DNA from: Eutypella sp. D-1 | Taxonomy: Eukaryota > Ascomycota > Sordariomycetes > Xylariales > Diatrypaceae | Reading direction: 5' to 3' | NCBI GenBank assembly: GCA_023313575.1 | Contig: JAJTTP010000001.1 | Coordinates: 5,580,001 to 5,644,000 of the forward strand | DNA length: 64,000 nucleotides | Part shown: in pieces, positions 11,994 to 25,678 of the stretch | How the letters are laid out: every line of letters starts with the position of its first letter | Position numbering within the stretch: the first letter of the stretch is position 1 | Translations under genes and position numbers: made by a program | Notes under the pieces: generated by a model | Databases searched by the model: none | The model's input: the letters and a program-made list of their open reading frames with translations, nothing else | Told to the model about the DNA's origin: nothing

Positions 11994-14533
11994 TCACTTC
12001 AACAACTCGACGTCGAGACCAATGGCAACCATGAAGAGGTTGACGTTGTCGAGGCGCTGCTTCGCCATATCGGGGGGCAGGGTCTTCGCGACGCTGACGG
12101 TATCCATCACGCGGTCCTTTACTGCAAGGACCAGCCGTTGCTGTTCCTGAGGGTTTGCGTGCACACTAAGCGTCGCAAGGAACTGCCACACATATATATC
12201 CTCGCCGGAAATGACAGTGCCGGGGAAGACATTGGGTAGAGTATTCTCGAGAGCGTTGAAAAAGTGGTTGAAAGTGGCGGTCCTACAAGGTTATTAGTTA
12301 GCAAATATTTTCTTCAAAGAAGTCTTGCTAGCGAAGACACCGCTTACCATTGCTGCCAAGAAGATTCGCTGCCTGTGAGGGTCTGCTTGATAAGTTCGGC
12401 ACGGCTTAGGATCATGGTCAAGATAGAAACTCCAACGCGAGTCCGCGCAACCTTGTCAATGCTTAGGTTCTGTAGCATGAGTCCGAGGACAGCGGTGATG
12501 ATAGGAAGTTCGGAGTCGATCAGCACCTGCAACAGGCTCGGGGTGACCGCCATGGTAAATAGTTCAATGGCCTCGCGGGTGGCGGCATTGAGACTAACAG
12601 GTTCTCCCGTGTGGACCTGGGCATCGCGAACAACATCGAGCTGATCGAGATGGATGACGATGATGGTAAGGATAGTAGTGCGTTGTTCGTGGGTCAGGAA
12701 GCGGAAAACTCGCGGAATGGCTTTCTTGCCCTTGGGATATGTCAGGAAGGCGATAAACGGGTGCACCGTGGTAGCACCGATGGGCTCATGAACCTTCAGG
12801 TCGCTCCAGAGACGCTCATTGAGCGTCTGCAACTCAGCCTGGCGCTCGACGAATTCGGGGTTCGGGTCGCCATTGGCTGGGGGCGGAGGCATCTTGCGCG
12901 AGAGGTCTTCCATCTTCATCAAAGTAAGATAGACCTTCTCGATGTTCTGTAGCGTCGCCTTCTTGTCGGTCTCCTTCGCCACAGCCTGAGGCCGGTGGGC
13001 ACTGCTGGGACGATGCGCGTCAGGCGAACCCTCGGCGCGCTTCAGGTTCAACAGAGGCTTGGGTGTTTTGGTGTTGCTGAACGAAATCTTGCCTAGGCTA
13101 CCCTCAATGACGAGTTGCTTGTTCTTGGGTTTGTTCTTGGCTGCCTCGACCGCACGCTGCACTTGTTGCTCCATCCGCTGCATGTGGTTCTCTGGTCCAC
13201 GGCCGTGTCGCCTCAGGCCAGCGTGGCGGCTTCCCGTTTGGTATAGATAGGTCTGGGCGAAATTGTTCAAGGGCTGGTTTGGGTTAGGCCGCTGGCCTGC
13301 TCTAAGAGAGCTTAGAACTTGATAGTAGAAGTCCTCGGTCAGAACGGAATCAGTATCATGCTCGTTCGGGTCACCAATGGCCGTCACAAGCTGCTGGAGT
13401 TGGATTCTAGTGATGAAGCTCTTGTCTTGTGGGGTCATCAATCCATTATCCTTCGACAAGACGAAGATCTTATGGTTACGTTTGGCCCGCTTCGCTTCAG
13501 CTTCGAGATATGCAATCTTATCCTCCTCTGACAAATGGGGCGGGTGATGTGCCTGATTTAGAGCCTGCGCCTGTTGCGAGAACGAATCCTTGGCTTGATG
13601 ACGCGGATGACTTTGCACCCTTGTTGGATCTCCGGGCAAGCGATTAGGGTTCTGCAGAATCTGAGTCGGCGCAACCATTGGAGGCACGTGCTGCTGTTGG
13701 CTCATAGGGGGGGTAGGCACAGCAGGGCCTGCATGTGGGGTGTCTCTAGACGGACGCTGGAGAATGGTGACCGGATGGCCATGCGCACCGGCCTGAGCAA
13801 ACTGGTAACCATCATTGGATTGAAATCCCTGAGGTTGCGAGTAGCTGACGCCCTCATGCTGGTGATACTGCTGGGCGTGCTGCTGCGGGGGCATTTGATG
13901 TTCAGGTGCGGTAAAAGCTGGCTGCGTCTGTTGCGGAGGTTGAGCTGGCTGTGAAGCAGAGGCGGCAGGTTTGGATCGGGCTCGCATAGCGGCCTCAACC
14001 TCCTCCAAGCTCATCATCTTGCGGCCCGTATTGGCAGGTGGCGCTTGCTGCTTCTGAGGTGCTGCGGCTGGGGTAGATGACTTCTTTGGAGCAACCCCCC
14101 AGATCGAGGCGTCAATCTGCAGGTCTGCCGGCTCGGGATCCCTGTACTTCTCATATCCAGACCGAACAGGCTTAGGAGCTGCCTGATAGGTGTAACCTGT
14201 GTCGAAATTCTGCGCTGGCGGGGCGGCTGAAGACTTGGGCGCGGGTTGCTGGCGATGAAAACGGAAATGCTCCTCTTCGATGGCACCCGCGACCTTAGCC
14301 GTACGGCCAAAAAAGTCGAAGTCCTTTCCCACAGGCGCGTTGGAAGGGCCACTGTCACCCCCGAAAGTGTCGTCATTGAAAGCATCATCCGTCTCATCTA
14401 GTTGATCGCCCAGTCCATCGTACGTATCCTCGAAGTTCAGAGCGTCGATGTCATTGCCATGCTCAGCGAGGTCTGCAAAGGGATCGTGGGACTGGCTAAA
14501 GCCAGGGGCCGCTGTGTTGTGGGCGAACGACAT
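11994..14533 (-). CDS. PAT1: mRNA decapping activator Pat1 (topoisomerase II-associated protein PAT1)
   Basis: Two exons on the minus strand, 14533-12348 and 12282-11994, joined in phase to 824 aa. The donor is GTAAGC, the acceptor is TGTAG, and the junction encodes Trp. The N-terminus has the Pat1 NFEDTYDGLGD segment (about 33-43) and an acidic patch, then DFDFFG (about 71-76), matching the short motif by which Pat1 contacts the Dhh1/DDX6 helicase. A long Gln/Pro-rich middle follows. The C-terminal half carries the helical Pat-C region, including IEKVYLTLMKMEDL and the exon-2 segment ending VNLFMVAIGLDVELLK. By family knowledge Pat1 bridges the Lsm1-7 ring, Dhh1 and the decapping enzyme in cytoplasmic P-bodies. 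The gene is convergent with Rpc5. Confidence 0.9.
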
Positions 14534-17500
14534 CGTAGCGGCCGACTGATATGTTCTTTACCCAAGGTGATAGTAAAGTCGAGTAAATCTTTGAGAAACT
14601 CTGTGAGTAGATAGGCTATCAGTATGGCACAGAGTATATGTAACGGATATGTAGAAGGATTTAGGTGCCCGATGAGTAAGAACCCAACAGTTAGGGATTA
14701 GGCACTTCTCAGCAACACTGAAAAAAGGGAAAAGGGGAAAACAGCATAAGGCAGATAGATCACAGGTGGTTGGAGAAAAATAGGATACGCAGGCTCGAGG
14801 AAAGAGTATTTGCAATAGACCCATGAACATCCCCCGAAGCCAGGTAGTAGTTAACCTTGCAAATCGTAGCAACCTGAGTGAGGGAGTTTTATATGCAGGG
14901 AAAGAGTAAGAGGCTTTGGCTTATCTGGAGACTCTACTGGAGACCCTACTGGATGAAAAGATTCGGAATGGGTCCGTCTATAGTAAGGGTAGTGGTTTCC
15001 TTGCCCCCCACACGAAGATAACACTCCTTCTCTGGCAATGGTAGGACCAGGCTGTCCGGGGTATGAAGCAGGAGTCAAGGCAACAATGTGATGTGGTAAC
15101 TAAGGGAGTGGAAGGTTTGGGAGAAAAATCATGAGGAAGCACCCGACGAAGAGACGAAGGCGGCGAGTTGGAGGTTTGGCAGGGCTAATAGGGCTACTAT
15201 AGGGGGGAAGGGTCACTTACTTTACAACTAGAAAAAGTGAAAACCTGTGTAAATAGCGCCAAATAAAGACCACCGAACCATGATGCGAAAATGGATTCGA
15301 GTGTAAGGCGAAGAGAAAATCGGTTGGGACCGGTGGGGGGAGAGGTGAGGGGGGAAACTTCGTAGCGCGACCAGGAAAACCAGAGCGAAGAAGTCAAAAC
15401 CACAATCACAATCACAATCCTACCTAGTCGGTATAGAGAGGCATAGAAATAGATTGAGGAAATAAAAAAGTGATTTTGCCAGAAAAATTGCGATACGACG
15501 CGATATCGCTACATATGCTAGTATATTTATCGCAGCAGGTGGAAGTCGTAAGTGGTGATGATGTAGTTAATCAGTTCAGCCCTGGAAGTTACTGGGTTTG
15601 TTCAGAATGTGGGAATTGGCCCTGGGGTAACTTCCAGGTTTGTAACTAAAGTGTGGCTGATACATTTCGCTCATTCACTTACCCGATACACTCACCCGAT
15701 ACCCAATACGGTAATCATCAATTATTAGTTAAGCCCTGGCCCAAGCGTTATCACATTTTCCAATGGGGATTGGTATCACGTGGATATTCTATTATTACAA
15801 TCTTGCACAGATAAGGTTATTTTGTTATATCGTTATATCGCAATATCTATCCTTTAACGGTTCCTCTCAATGCTCTGTGGCTCTCTTATCGGTACGGTAC
15901 TAGCATTCATAACAGTCAAAGTTGGCTGTTAATAATGGCACTGCACCTTCCCTCACAGGTGAGTTCCTGTAATTCATTATAACTACCTAGGTACACCACT
16001 TATAAGGAAAGAATACTCTGTGTATTTCGGTCAATAGAGTTTCCTTCTAGTAGACAAGTCTGCCTGGCCTTGACTGATAACTTCAGAAATATGTCGACCT
16101 CCTGTCCTATGGGTAAATCTAGACTGAAGAAGCTCCCCCTTGTCTTCACCGTTCCTGGGGAGCTTTTCTTCATTGATAGTATACCCCCGTTGAGCCTTAT
16201 TAATAATTCATTTTCCTAGTTCATCTCGAATGTTGTTATTGTCTGTAGCAGTCTAGCTTTGCCGACCGCACTGCTCAATACCTAAACTCTAGGTGACTGG
16301 GTGAACGCCCATGTGTTTAACTCATCAAGCAAGACCTGACTATGTATATATATATATATACCTGGCATTCAGCAATGGCCACCCTGTCTTTTCTATCAGG
16401 AAGCGCATGGTGAAATCCGTGTAAAGTGAAACATATCAGCGGCCCGCTGCCTTCCATCCTAGGTGACAAGAGTACCGAGAGAGCACCAAGCAGCAACGAA
16501 AAAAGAGAGCAGAAGTAATGCATACTGGGCCATTGTTATCCCCTTCAAGCCCTTATTGTCGAAGAGACAACTTTTGGGGGTTTCCAGGTTTCATGTTTCA
16601 TGTTTCATGGATCTTGGCTTTGGGGTACATACCTAGCCTAACCATGTAGGTGCTACTACTGTCTGACTCAGAATTACATACTAATGTAGTCGTCGCATGC
16701 CTTGATAGATAACCCCCTAGGGGCAGTCTTGAGTTCGGATAGGGTACACACATACATAGTAAGTAGACTCGCGGCAAAGCGGTAAGACAGAGAGAGAGAG
16801 AGATGTAAGACACGAAATGTTGATCAACCTAGCAGCAACTAGCTACGAAGTATCTATCTACACAGTCCCTAGGTGATGGTGTTGGGGTTTGGGTAAGAGT
16901 GACACAGCCGCAAAGAAGAAAAAAACAATACCCTGCCAAGCTTGCCCTAATGCCTTCATCAGCAACTATACGAGATATGGAAATGTTCCAGATTGTCCCA
17001 TCCTATCCATTCATTTTGTCCCATTTGCCCATTCATTGCCCATGCCATCTCAGCACAGGTCGGGTATGTACAAGTAGTTACGGATGGATGTACACAAATG
17101 TCAGATGTCTGCTGCACGACCCCTGGCTAACCATAAGTGGTGCCTAGTTGATCCGCCAATCTGTGTGTGTGTGTGTGTCTACCTACCGTATATAGTAAGG
17201 CCGTCTTTCCCGGGTCCAGGCTGGCTGGCAAGACCGGCAGACCGGCCAGAATCCATGGCGAAAAGCCACTCTGCCGGCCTGCCAGGGACTAGTTAGTTAC
17301 CGGGGAGATAGGATCTTTGGGACGTGGCAAATGGCAAAGTCGGATCTGATGTTGTTCGCTTTTTTACGGGGTATCCTGGGTAATAGTTAGACGGTTAGAC
17401 AGTTTAGTGGTTAGGTGCAATTGTTCTACGAAGTGCTCTCTACTAATGCACTTTAAATCATGTAATAGTCAGATTGGTGTCCATAACTAGGCGAATTTTC

Positions 17501-19029
17501 GACGAAATACATACGTGTATGTGTAATTTCTTTTTTGGTCAGCCCAGCCCTACCTACCTATCTAGTACGATGTATGTATGCATGTATGCGAGAGACAGCA
17601 ATGGGGATATTGAAATCCCTTCCACCATCCATCATGCTGTCTAGCAGTTCTAGGTACTTATATGAAATCTGTAACTTCAATGCAGGTGTCGTTGATTACA
17701 CAAAACCCAATTCATTTATCCAGTAAGAAACTCTGGTTCTTCAAGCTCAGGAAGACAGATAGATGGTTTAGGGGACTGGTCTTAAAGTCCAGGTTTTATT
17801 GAATTTATATCACCCCTTTTAACTTTGTCCCCCCGCGCTGGCTCTTTGTGACACCCTGCTTAAGTTACCCGTACCTCTTACAGGTTACGCTCCCTCGGTA
17901 CACAGGGTCCATGTAACAAGTACAGGGGACATACTCGGAAACCCATTCTGGCATTCCAAGAAGCCCTCCAGGGCTGGAGAGAAAGAGAAAAAAACCACTT
18001 CTAAGTTAGGTACAAATCGACGGGGATCCTCGGACGCGACGGCGCGGGTCTTTCGATATGCTCTCCCTTCCATAGGGGGAGAAGGGAAGGGGGGCTCTTC
18101 CTGTCTTTCTCGTATCTACTTGTAGTATAAACGGCGGCGCCTCATTAGCGTTTCCGCCTTTTCTGTGACATTTTATTCGATATTTATTGGACGCATTCCC
18201 TACCAGTGGCTACTTACTTACCACTTAGCTACTTCCCTACCACTTCTATTGTAGCTGTTCCCCCCTACCAACTTCCCTACCGGTATTTAAGAAGTTAGCC
18301 TAGTCTTGCCTAGTATCGATACGTATACAGATCGTATTCGCAGGCGGATACCCCGATACTCCCCCCCCTTCGACCCTTCTTTCCCCTACCAAGCCTACAT
18401 AGTAGTACCTAAGGTACCCTTCTTTACGCTCTGTTTGGAGTATCTAACGGGTAACGGGTACCTCCCTGCATTTCGCTAATTCCAATTCACCTCCATTCTA
18501 TTAAGTGCCAGCCCCACCCCCTTTCCACCCAAAAAGCCAACCAGGCACCACCTGGACGAAGCACTAATAAAGCATTAAGTAAAAAAAGAAGCACCAAGCA
18601 GCCAAGTACCAAGCAACCAATGGAAGCACCAAGCACTAAGGGCTTGTCTCTAGGTAGGTAGGTACCTACGTAAAAAAGAGAAAGAGAGAGCCCTGGGAGA
18701 GATTGTATGTATGTATGTATATGTGTGTACTTCGTATGTGTGTCCAGATGGTTAGTGTAGTAATAGAGAGACAGAGAAAGAGTGAAACCTTACAAGTTCA
18801 AAGCTGTCAACATCCAATTTTTTTTTACTACTTCTCCCTTCTTCTTTTTTCCCGTGTATATCCAATTTCCGCATCGTGAATTCCGGTTATATGGTATACG
18901 GTATCTGGGTATCTGGTTAGGTTCGGTTAGGTTTATCCAACAACCACCACCCCCTTCCCCTCCCCATAAGGATACCAAAAATATCTTGAGGCGACGTTCA
19001 TTTCGTCGCTTTGACAAGTCACAGACGCC
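14534..19029. other. Intergenic, 4.5 kb without a supported gene
   Basis: Upstream of both Pat1 (-) and the mannosyltransferase (+), so it should hold two promoters. It contains a TA microsatellite near 16344-16360, a TACCTAGGTA palindrome at 15984-15993, a (GT)n run near 17161-17178, and an imperfect array of an AAGCACCAAGCA-type unit near 18540-18640. Open frames are short, with no recognisable domain. Confidence 0.55.
18540..18645. repeat. Degenerate short tandem array (CACCAAGCA-type unit)
   Basis: Several imperfect copies of a roughly 9-12 base unit containing CACCAAGCA or ACCAAGCA occur in succession. It is intergenic, about 0.4 kb upstream of the mannosyltransferase start. Confidence 0.5.
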
Positions 19030-20676
19030 ATGGCCGCCGGCAATGCGCGTATCGTCAGATACCTGCTTTTCGCTGTATTTGTAAGTAATCCGTCGTCTGT
19101 CTATTTATCTATCGTTCCACCATGATGAGTTCTATTCTTTGTCTGGTGGCCGCATGGTTCTGATCACACCTAACCGTCTGTGTCTCGTCTACTACAGTTC
19201 ATCTGCATATTCTACTTCATATCAAACTCGTCATATGAAGGAGTAGCGATCAACCCCGAGAAGTTCGGATACAATAAGGGAGGATCCTTAACAAATAGTG
19301 GAGGTTCGGGAGCAGCCGGTTCAAGCTACGGGAGCGGTACAAATGATGTCTCGGGCAAGACTGGTGGTAGCTCTAGCGGGAGCGGCAGCAGCGGCAGCAG
19401 CGGCAGCAGCAGCTATTCCGGTGGCGGCAGTTCGCCGGCAGGCTCTGCTAAGCAGTTCGAAGATCTCGCCGAGGCCCCTATGGCCCTCACGCCCAACGAT
19501 CCTGGATGGGACGATCTCGTGAGCATCGCCCCCGGCCCTCGCATGAATGCCACCTTTGTCACGCTCGCCCGCAACAGCGACATCTGGGAGATCGCCAAGT
19601 CTATCCGCCAAGTCGAGGACCGCTTCAACCGCCGATACAACTACGACTGGGTGTTCCTGAACGACAAGCCCTTCGACAGCACCTTCAAGAAGGTCACGAG
19701 CTCCCTCGTCTCCGGAAAGACGCACTACGGCGAGATCCCCAAGGAGCACTGGTCTTTCCCGGATTTCATCGACCAGGACAAGGCGAAGAAGGTCCGCGAG
19801 GACATGGCCGAGCGCAAGATCATCTACGGCGACTCCGTCAGCTACCGCCACATGTGCCGCTTCGAGTCCGGCTTCTTCTTCCGCCAGCCACTGATGATGA
19901 ACTACGAGTGGTACTGGCGCGTCGAGCCGAGCATCGAGCTCTTCTGCGACATCCACTACGACCCCTTCCGCTTCATGTCCGAGAACAAGAAGAAGTACAG
20001 CTTCGTCCTCAGCCTCTACGAATACGTCGAGACCATCCCCACCCTCTGGGACAGCACCAAGAAGTTCATGAAGAACCACCCCGAGCACATCGTCGAGGGC
20101 AACTCGATGGGTTTCCTGAGTGACGACGGTGGCGACACCTACAACCACTGCCATTTCGTACGTCACCCCCCGTTTCCGTTCTATCCAGAATACGCAATTA
20201 CGGGACAATTGCATGCTAACAGATGAAACAGTGGTCTAACTTCGAAGTCGGTAATCTCGAATGGCTGCGATCCGACGCCTACATCGATTTCTTCAACTCC
20301 CTCGACCAGGACGGTGGATTCTTCTACGAGCGATGGGGCGACGCGCCGGTGCACTCGATCGCCGCCGGCCTGCTCCTCAAGAAGGAAGAGATCCACTTCT
20401 TCAACGACATCGCGTACTACCACGTCCCGTTCACCCACTGCCCGACGGGCGAGAAGGTCCGGTTAGAGCGTCGCTGCCACTGCAACCCGAAGGACAACTT
20501 CGACTGGAAGGGATATTCTTGTAAGTCTTCTGCCCGCCGAGGAAAAAAGGGGCCCCTGTGATTATTAAGTTAGGCGCCGTTACTAACCGCGATTTTCGTT
20601 CCAACCAGGCACGTCGAGGTATTTCGAGATCAACGGGCTGGAGAAGCCCGAGGGCTACGAGAACCAGCAGGATTAA
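19030..20676 (+). CDS. Alpha-1,2-mannosyltransferase, Kre2/Mnt1/Ktr family (GT15)
   Basis: Four exons, 19030-19080, 19198-20157, 20232-20520 and 20609-20676, give 455 aa. Donors are GTAAGT, GTACGT and GTAAGT; all phases fit. The tiny first exon encodes only 17 residues and splits a type II membrane anchor (RYLLFAVF joined to FICIFYFI). A Ser/Gly-rich stem (about 35-85) follows, partly an (AGCGGC)n run. The catalytic domain has [57 protein letters not shown] and YNHCHFWSNFEVG. Intron 2 interrupts this last motif between Phe337 and Trp338; it is the GT15 signature containing the presumed catalytic Glu. The enzyme adds alpha-1,2-mannose to O- and N-glycans in the Golgi lumen from GDP-mannose (family knowledge). 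Paralogue identity within the Kre2/Ktr group cannot be settled here. Confidence 0.93.
19373..19418 (+). repeat. In-frame Ser/Gly codon repeat in the mannosyltransferase stem
   Basis: Successive AGC and GGC codons encode the flexible Ser/Gly stem between membrane anchor and catalytic domain. The same DNA reads as an alanine run on the opposite strand. Confidence 0.8.
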
Positions 20677-21553
20677 TTGGGTTTAAGGCCCCCCAGTTCT
20701 AACGAATCGGACGGGGGGGACCTCCGCGTGTGTAAGAGAATTAGAAGAGAAAGAACTATAATGAAGAAGAGAAAAAAAAGAAATACGCAACAAGTGAAGA
20801 AAACCAAAAAGAAACAGGGGGAAAGGAAGGGTTTTAAACTCATTCCATCATCACCACCCCCGACCATTTTTTCGTGACGTTTCTTCTTATTTATCATTAT
20901 CATTATTATCGTCATCGTATGCATTACCAGACAGGAGGGCGGAGACGGCTGGGGGGGAAGGGGAAGGGCGAGGGGGGGATATACGCTGGCGGGATGTTGT
21001 TTGGCTGGGTTCTCTTTTACAAGGCGGGCGGGCATATTTTAACGGGTTTTCAAGCGGCAGAAGCGGCAAAAAAACAACAGCGAGAAAAGAAAACGAAAAA
21101 ACGAAAGTAAACAAGGATAGAAAAGGGATGACAGCCTTCCATCATTATCGTGTATATGGGATTTGACTTTTAACTGATTGGATCCGAGTATTATTTTTGG
21201 CTTCTTTACGTAGATTTGCGTGTGTGTGTGTCCTTTTTTGCAAGGAAAGCAGGGCAAGCAAAAGCGTAAAAGAGGCTACAAAAAAAACCCTTACAGAATC
21301 AGAAAGAGATTCAGTGCAGCGGTACGAAGACTTTTGCACCCAAGCCACCCACCCATACCAACGAAGCAGATCAAGTTTCCAGATTATGTGTTTGTGATAT
21401 ACATACAATGGATGGGTGCGATTGTCTCCTGCCTCATGTATGTATATACACACATACGTTGTCGTAGCCGCGGCGCGACTATTCCGACCCCATCTATCTC
21501 TTCACAGCTCCTTCTTTGACCTTAAGAGTCCGTATAAGCCCAAGCTAGCCACA
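20677..21553. other. Convergent intergenic region
   Basis: 3' flanks of the mannosyltransferase (+) and uS12m (-), with AT-rich and purine-rich runs. No gene seen. Confidence 0.6.
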
Positions 21554-22275
21554 TTATGCACCCACGGACGCCTTCTTCGGCTTCTTGGTGCCGTACTTGC
21601 TCCTACTCGTCATGCGGTTGGAGACACCAGCCTAGAAAAGGAGAAACGTGAATATTAGCAGGCCAATTCTTGCGGAGGGCCAAAAAGAGGAAAAAAAGAA
21701 AAAAGAAAATAAAGACGACTCACCAAATCCAGCGCGCCCCTCACGAGATGATACCTCACACCGGGACAATCCTGGCTGCGGCCGCCGCGGACGAGGACGA
21801 CGCTGTGCTGCTGGATGTTGTGGCCCTCTCCCGGGATGTAGGCGGTGATCATGCGGCCGCTGGACAGCCGCACACGCGCCGTCTTGCGCTCCCCCGAGTT
21901 CGGCTTCTTCGGCTTCGTGATCCCGACTTTCAGACAGACCCCCTTCTGCTGCGGACAGTTCATGTCCGATAGCGCGGGCGATACGGCGTGGCGCGCGCGC
22001 TCGGGTTTTCGGCAGCCCTGTTTGGCCGGGGGGGGGAGGGGGTTAGTGTTTTGTGCCTTTCTTTGAGGGGTTGGACAAGGTAGATTATATTATTCTGCAC
22101 GTACTCGTAGGACTTGGTTCAGTGTCGCGTTCGTCGCGGGGGTCGAGGAGAAGCATCGAGTTGTGGTGGTGATAGTGGACGGAGATGATGATAATCGGGG
22201 GAGGGCGGTCCTGACTGCCATTGCTGGCTGCCGTGCCAGTGACGGCATCAGGTATCTCAGGAGTGGCGCCGCCAT
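21554..22275 (-). CDS. Mitochondrial small-subunit ribosomal protein uS12m
   Basis: Three exons on the minus strand, 22275-22105, 22017-21724 and 21631-21554, all phase 0, give 180 aa. Donors are GTACGT and GTGAGT. The first exon encodes a mitochondrial presequence rich in Arg, Ser and Thr and ending NQVLR. Exon 2 begins with the conserved [16 protein letters not shown] and includes [21 protein letters not shown] (the decoding-centre loop, PNSG here), [19 protein letters not shown] and [12 protein letters not shown]. The C-terminus reads [12 protein letters not shown]. The length fits fungal uS12m with a presequence. The protein sits at the decoding centre of the mitochondrial ribosome. It is divergently paired, about 0.94 kb apart, with another gene for a mitochondrial protein. 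Confidence 0.95.
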
Positions 22276-23213
22276 TATATGTATGGGGATATCTGTATTT
22301 CTACTATACTAGACACCTCAAATGTGGATTTATTGTGCTCGAACGTGGACGTCGACGTCGTTATCGACTCCGGGTGGATGTCGAAATGAGAGAGAACAAA
22401 TTATGATAATGGGATCTTAGGTCTGGGCATTAGCTTAGGTCAGCAGTAATTGCAAAGCCCGCACTGAGTTGATAGCTTTATCGCTTTATCGGGATTTTCA
22501 TCTACCAGTTGATACACAGCTGTCACTTCCAATTTGCCCACCATGCCTCTTCCAGCTCTAGAGGCGCGGGGGAGGGGAGCAGACGAGGCGGATCGGCTGC
22601 CGGTACTTTCTTAGCCCCGCTCTCCGTGCTCCTGGTTTTTGCAGCCGCAGCTGTATGTATTCACATGTCATCCATCTCTGCTTACGGGACGGAGTAGATA
22701 TATCTTATAAGCACACAAAGAAGAAGCGCAAATATGTCCAGAAATGGACGAATCATCATTCTTAATTTCTCCCAATTCATAATCACCCGGCAACCCGGGT
22801 ACCCCCAAGCTTTTGGGCAATAAGCCTCTTTCCCTTCAACCCCAGACTTGCCCTTTGTGCCGCCCCCCACTTGTCAAGGGGTGGCTATCGTCGGCGTGCC
22901 TCGGTATAAGACTGGGGGGCGCACTGGGGAATGTGACGAAATGTCCAGAGCCAGCCGCCGGCTCGCGCGTAGCCATTGCACGGGACCTTTTTTTATAAAG
23001 GAACTCTAAAATTCTCTGCTGGTCTCATGTATACTTACTCAAGTACTTCGTATAGTATACTTCTTTATTTATAATATTTACTACAATTGCGATATATACA
23101 CATCCCATCGTCTTGGAACGATCGAGTCCACACACAGCAAGACTTCGTAGAGCCCTATCAGCATCTCCGGTCCCCCCCCCCTTTACACTTGTTGACTGAT
23201 TAGAATCTTCGAT
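22276..23213. other. Divergent promoter region
   Basis: Intergenic DNA between the starts of uS12m (-) and the acyl-CoA dehydrogenase (+), both encoding mitochondrial proteins. An 8-base ACGGAGTA motif lies at 22689. No gene seen. Confidence 0.55.
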
Positions 23214-25093
<1,880 letters not shown>

Positions 25094-25678
25094 AGAGCAA
25101 GTTCGTGCCTTCAGAGTGGAGGCTGGGGCACAGAGAAAGAGAGAAAAAGAGAGAGAGAGAGAGAGAGAGAGGTCCTTAGGGCTGGTGGCCATGGGTATCA
25201 TGTACAACAGCCAAGAGTCATGGTTCATACGCGGGAAGCATATTATGTGGTAAACGGTTCTATTCAGACGATCGAATATGTAGGAAATTGCATCATGAAG
25301 GAGCTATCACGAGGTCGGAACCTTCCTGGTGGTCAAAAATAGCCCAAATATTTCATCTGGCAGCCGCGTCTCCTGTCATCCTGACTACTTGGGGGACAAT
25401 GGCCTTTTGTAACTATGTCGTGTATAATGAGAGCCTTTCCCGCAGGGATGTGCACAGGTTGGATGAGACAACTACTGAAAGGACAAATAGAGAATCGATG
25501 GATGGATCGACAGTCCTGTGCGTAAAGGCTGAACATTATCACTGGGAACCTACCAGGTGCCAGCCATACACTCACGGAAATCTACATTACAAAGCATTAC
25601 AAATAAGATTGTGCTACTCAAAACATGTTACACGCATCATAGATTAGGAGCCTCCATCCATCCCGGTCCCTGGCCGCG
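25094..25678. other. Convergent intergenic region
   Basis: 3' flanks of the acyl-CoA dehydrogenase (+) and the secreted propeller-like gene (-). A GA-rich microsatellite lies at about 25136-25171. No gene seen. Confidence 0.6.

Noticed and set aside
19321..20214. 297-codon minus-strand frame over the mannosyltransferase
   Set aside because: Leu/Val/Ala/Asp-rich shadow, with an Ala run produced by the Ser/Gly codon repeat.
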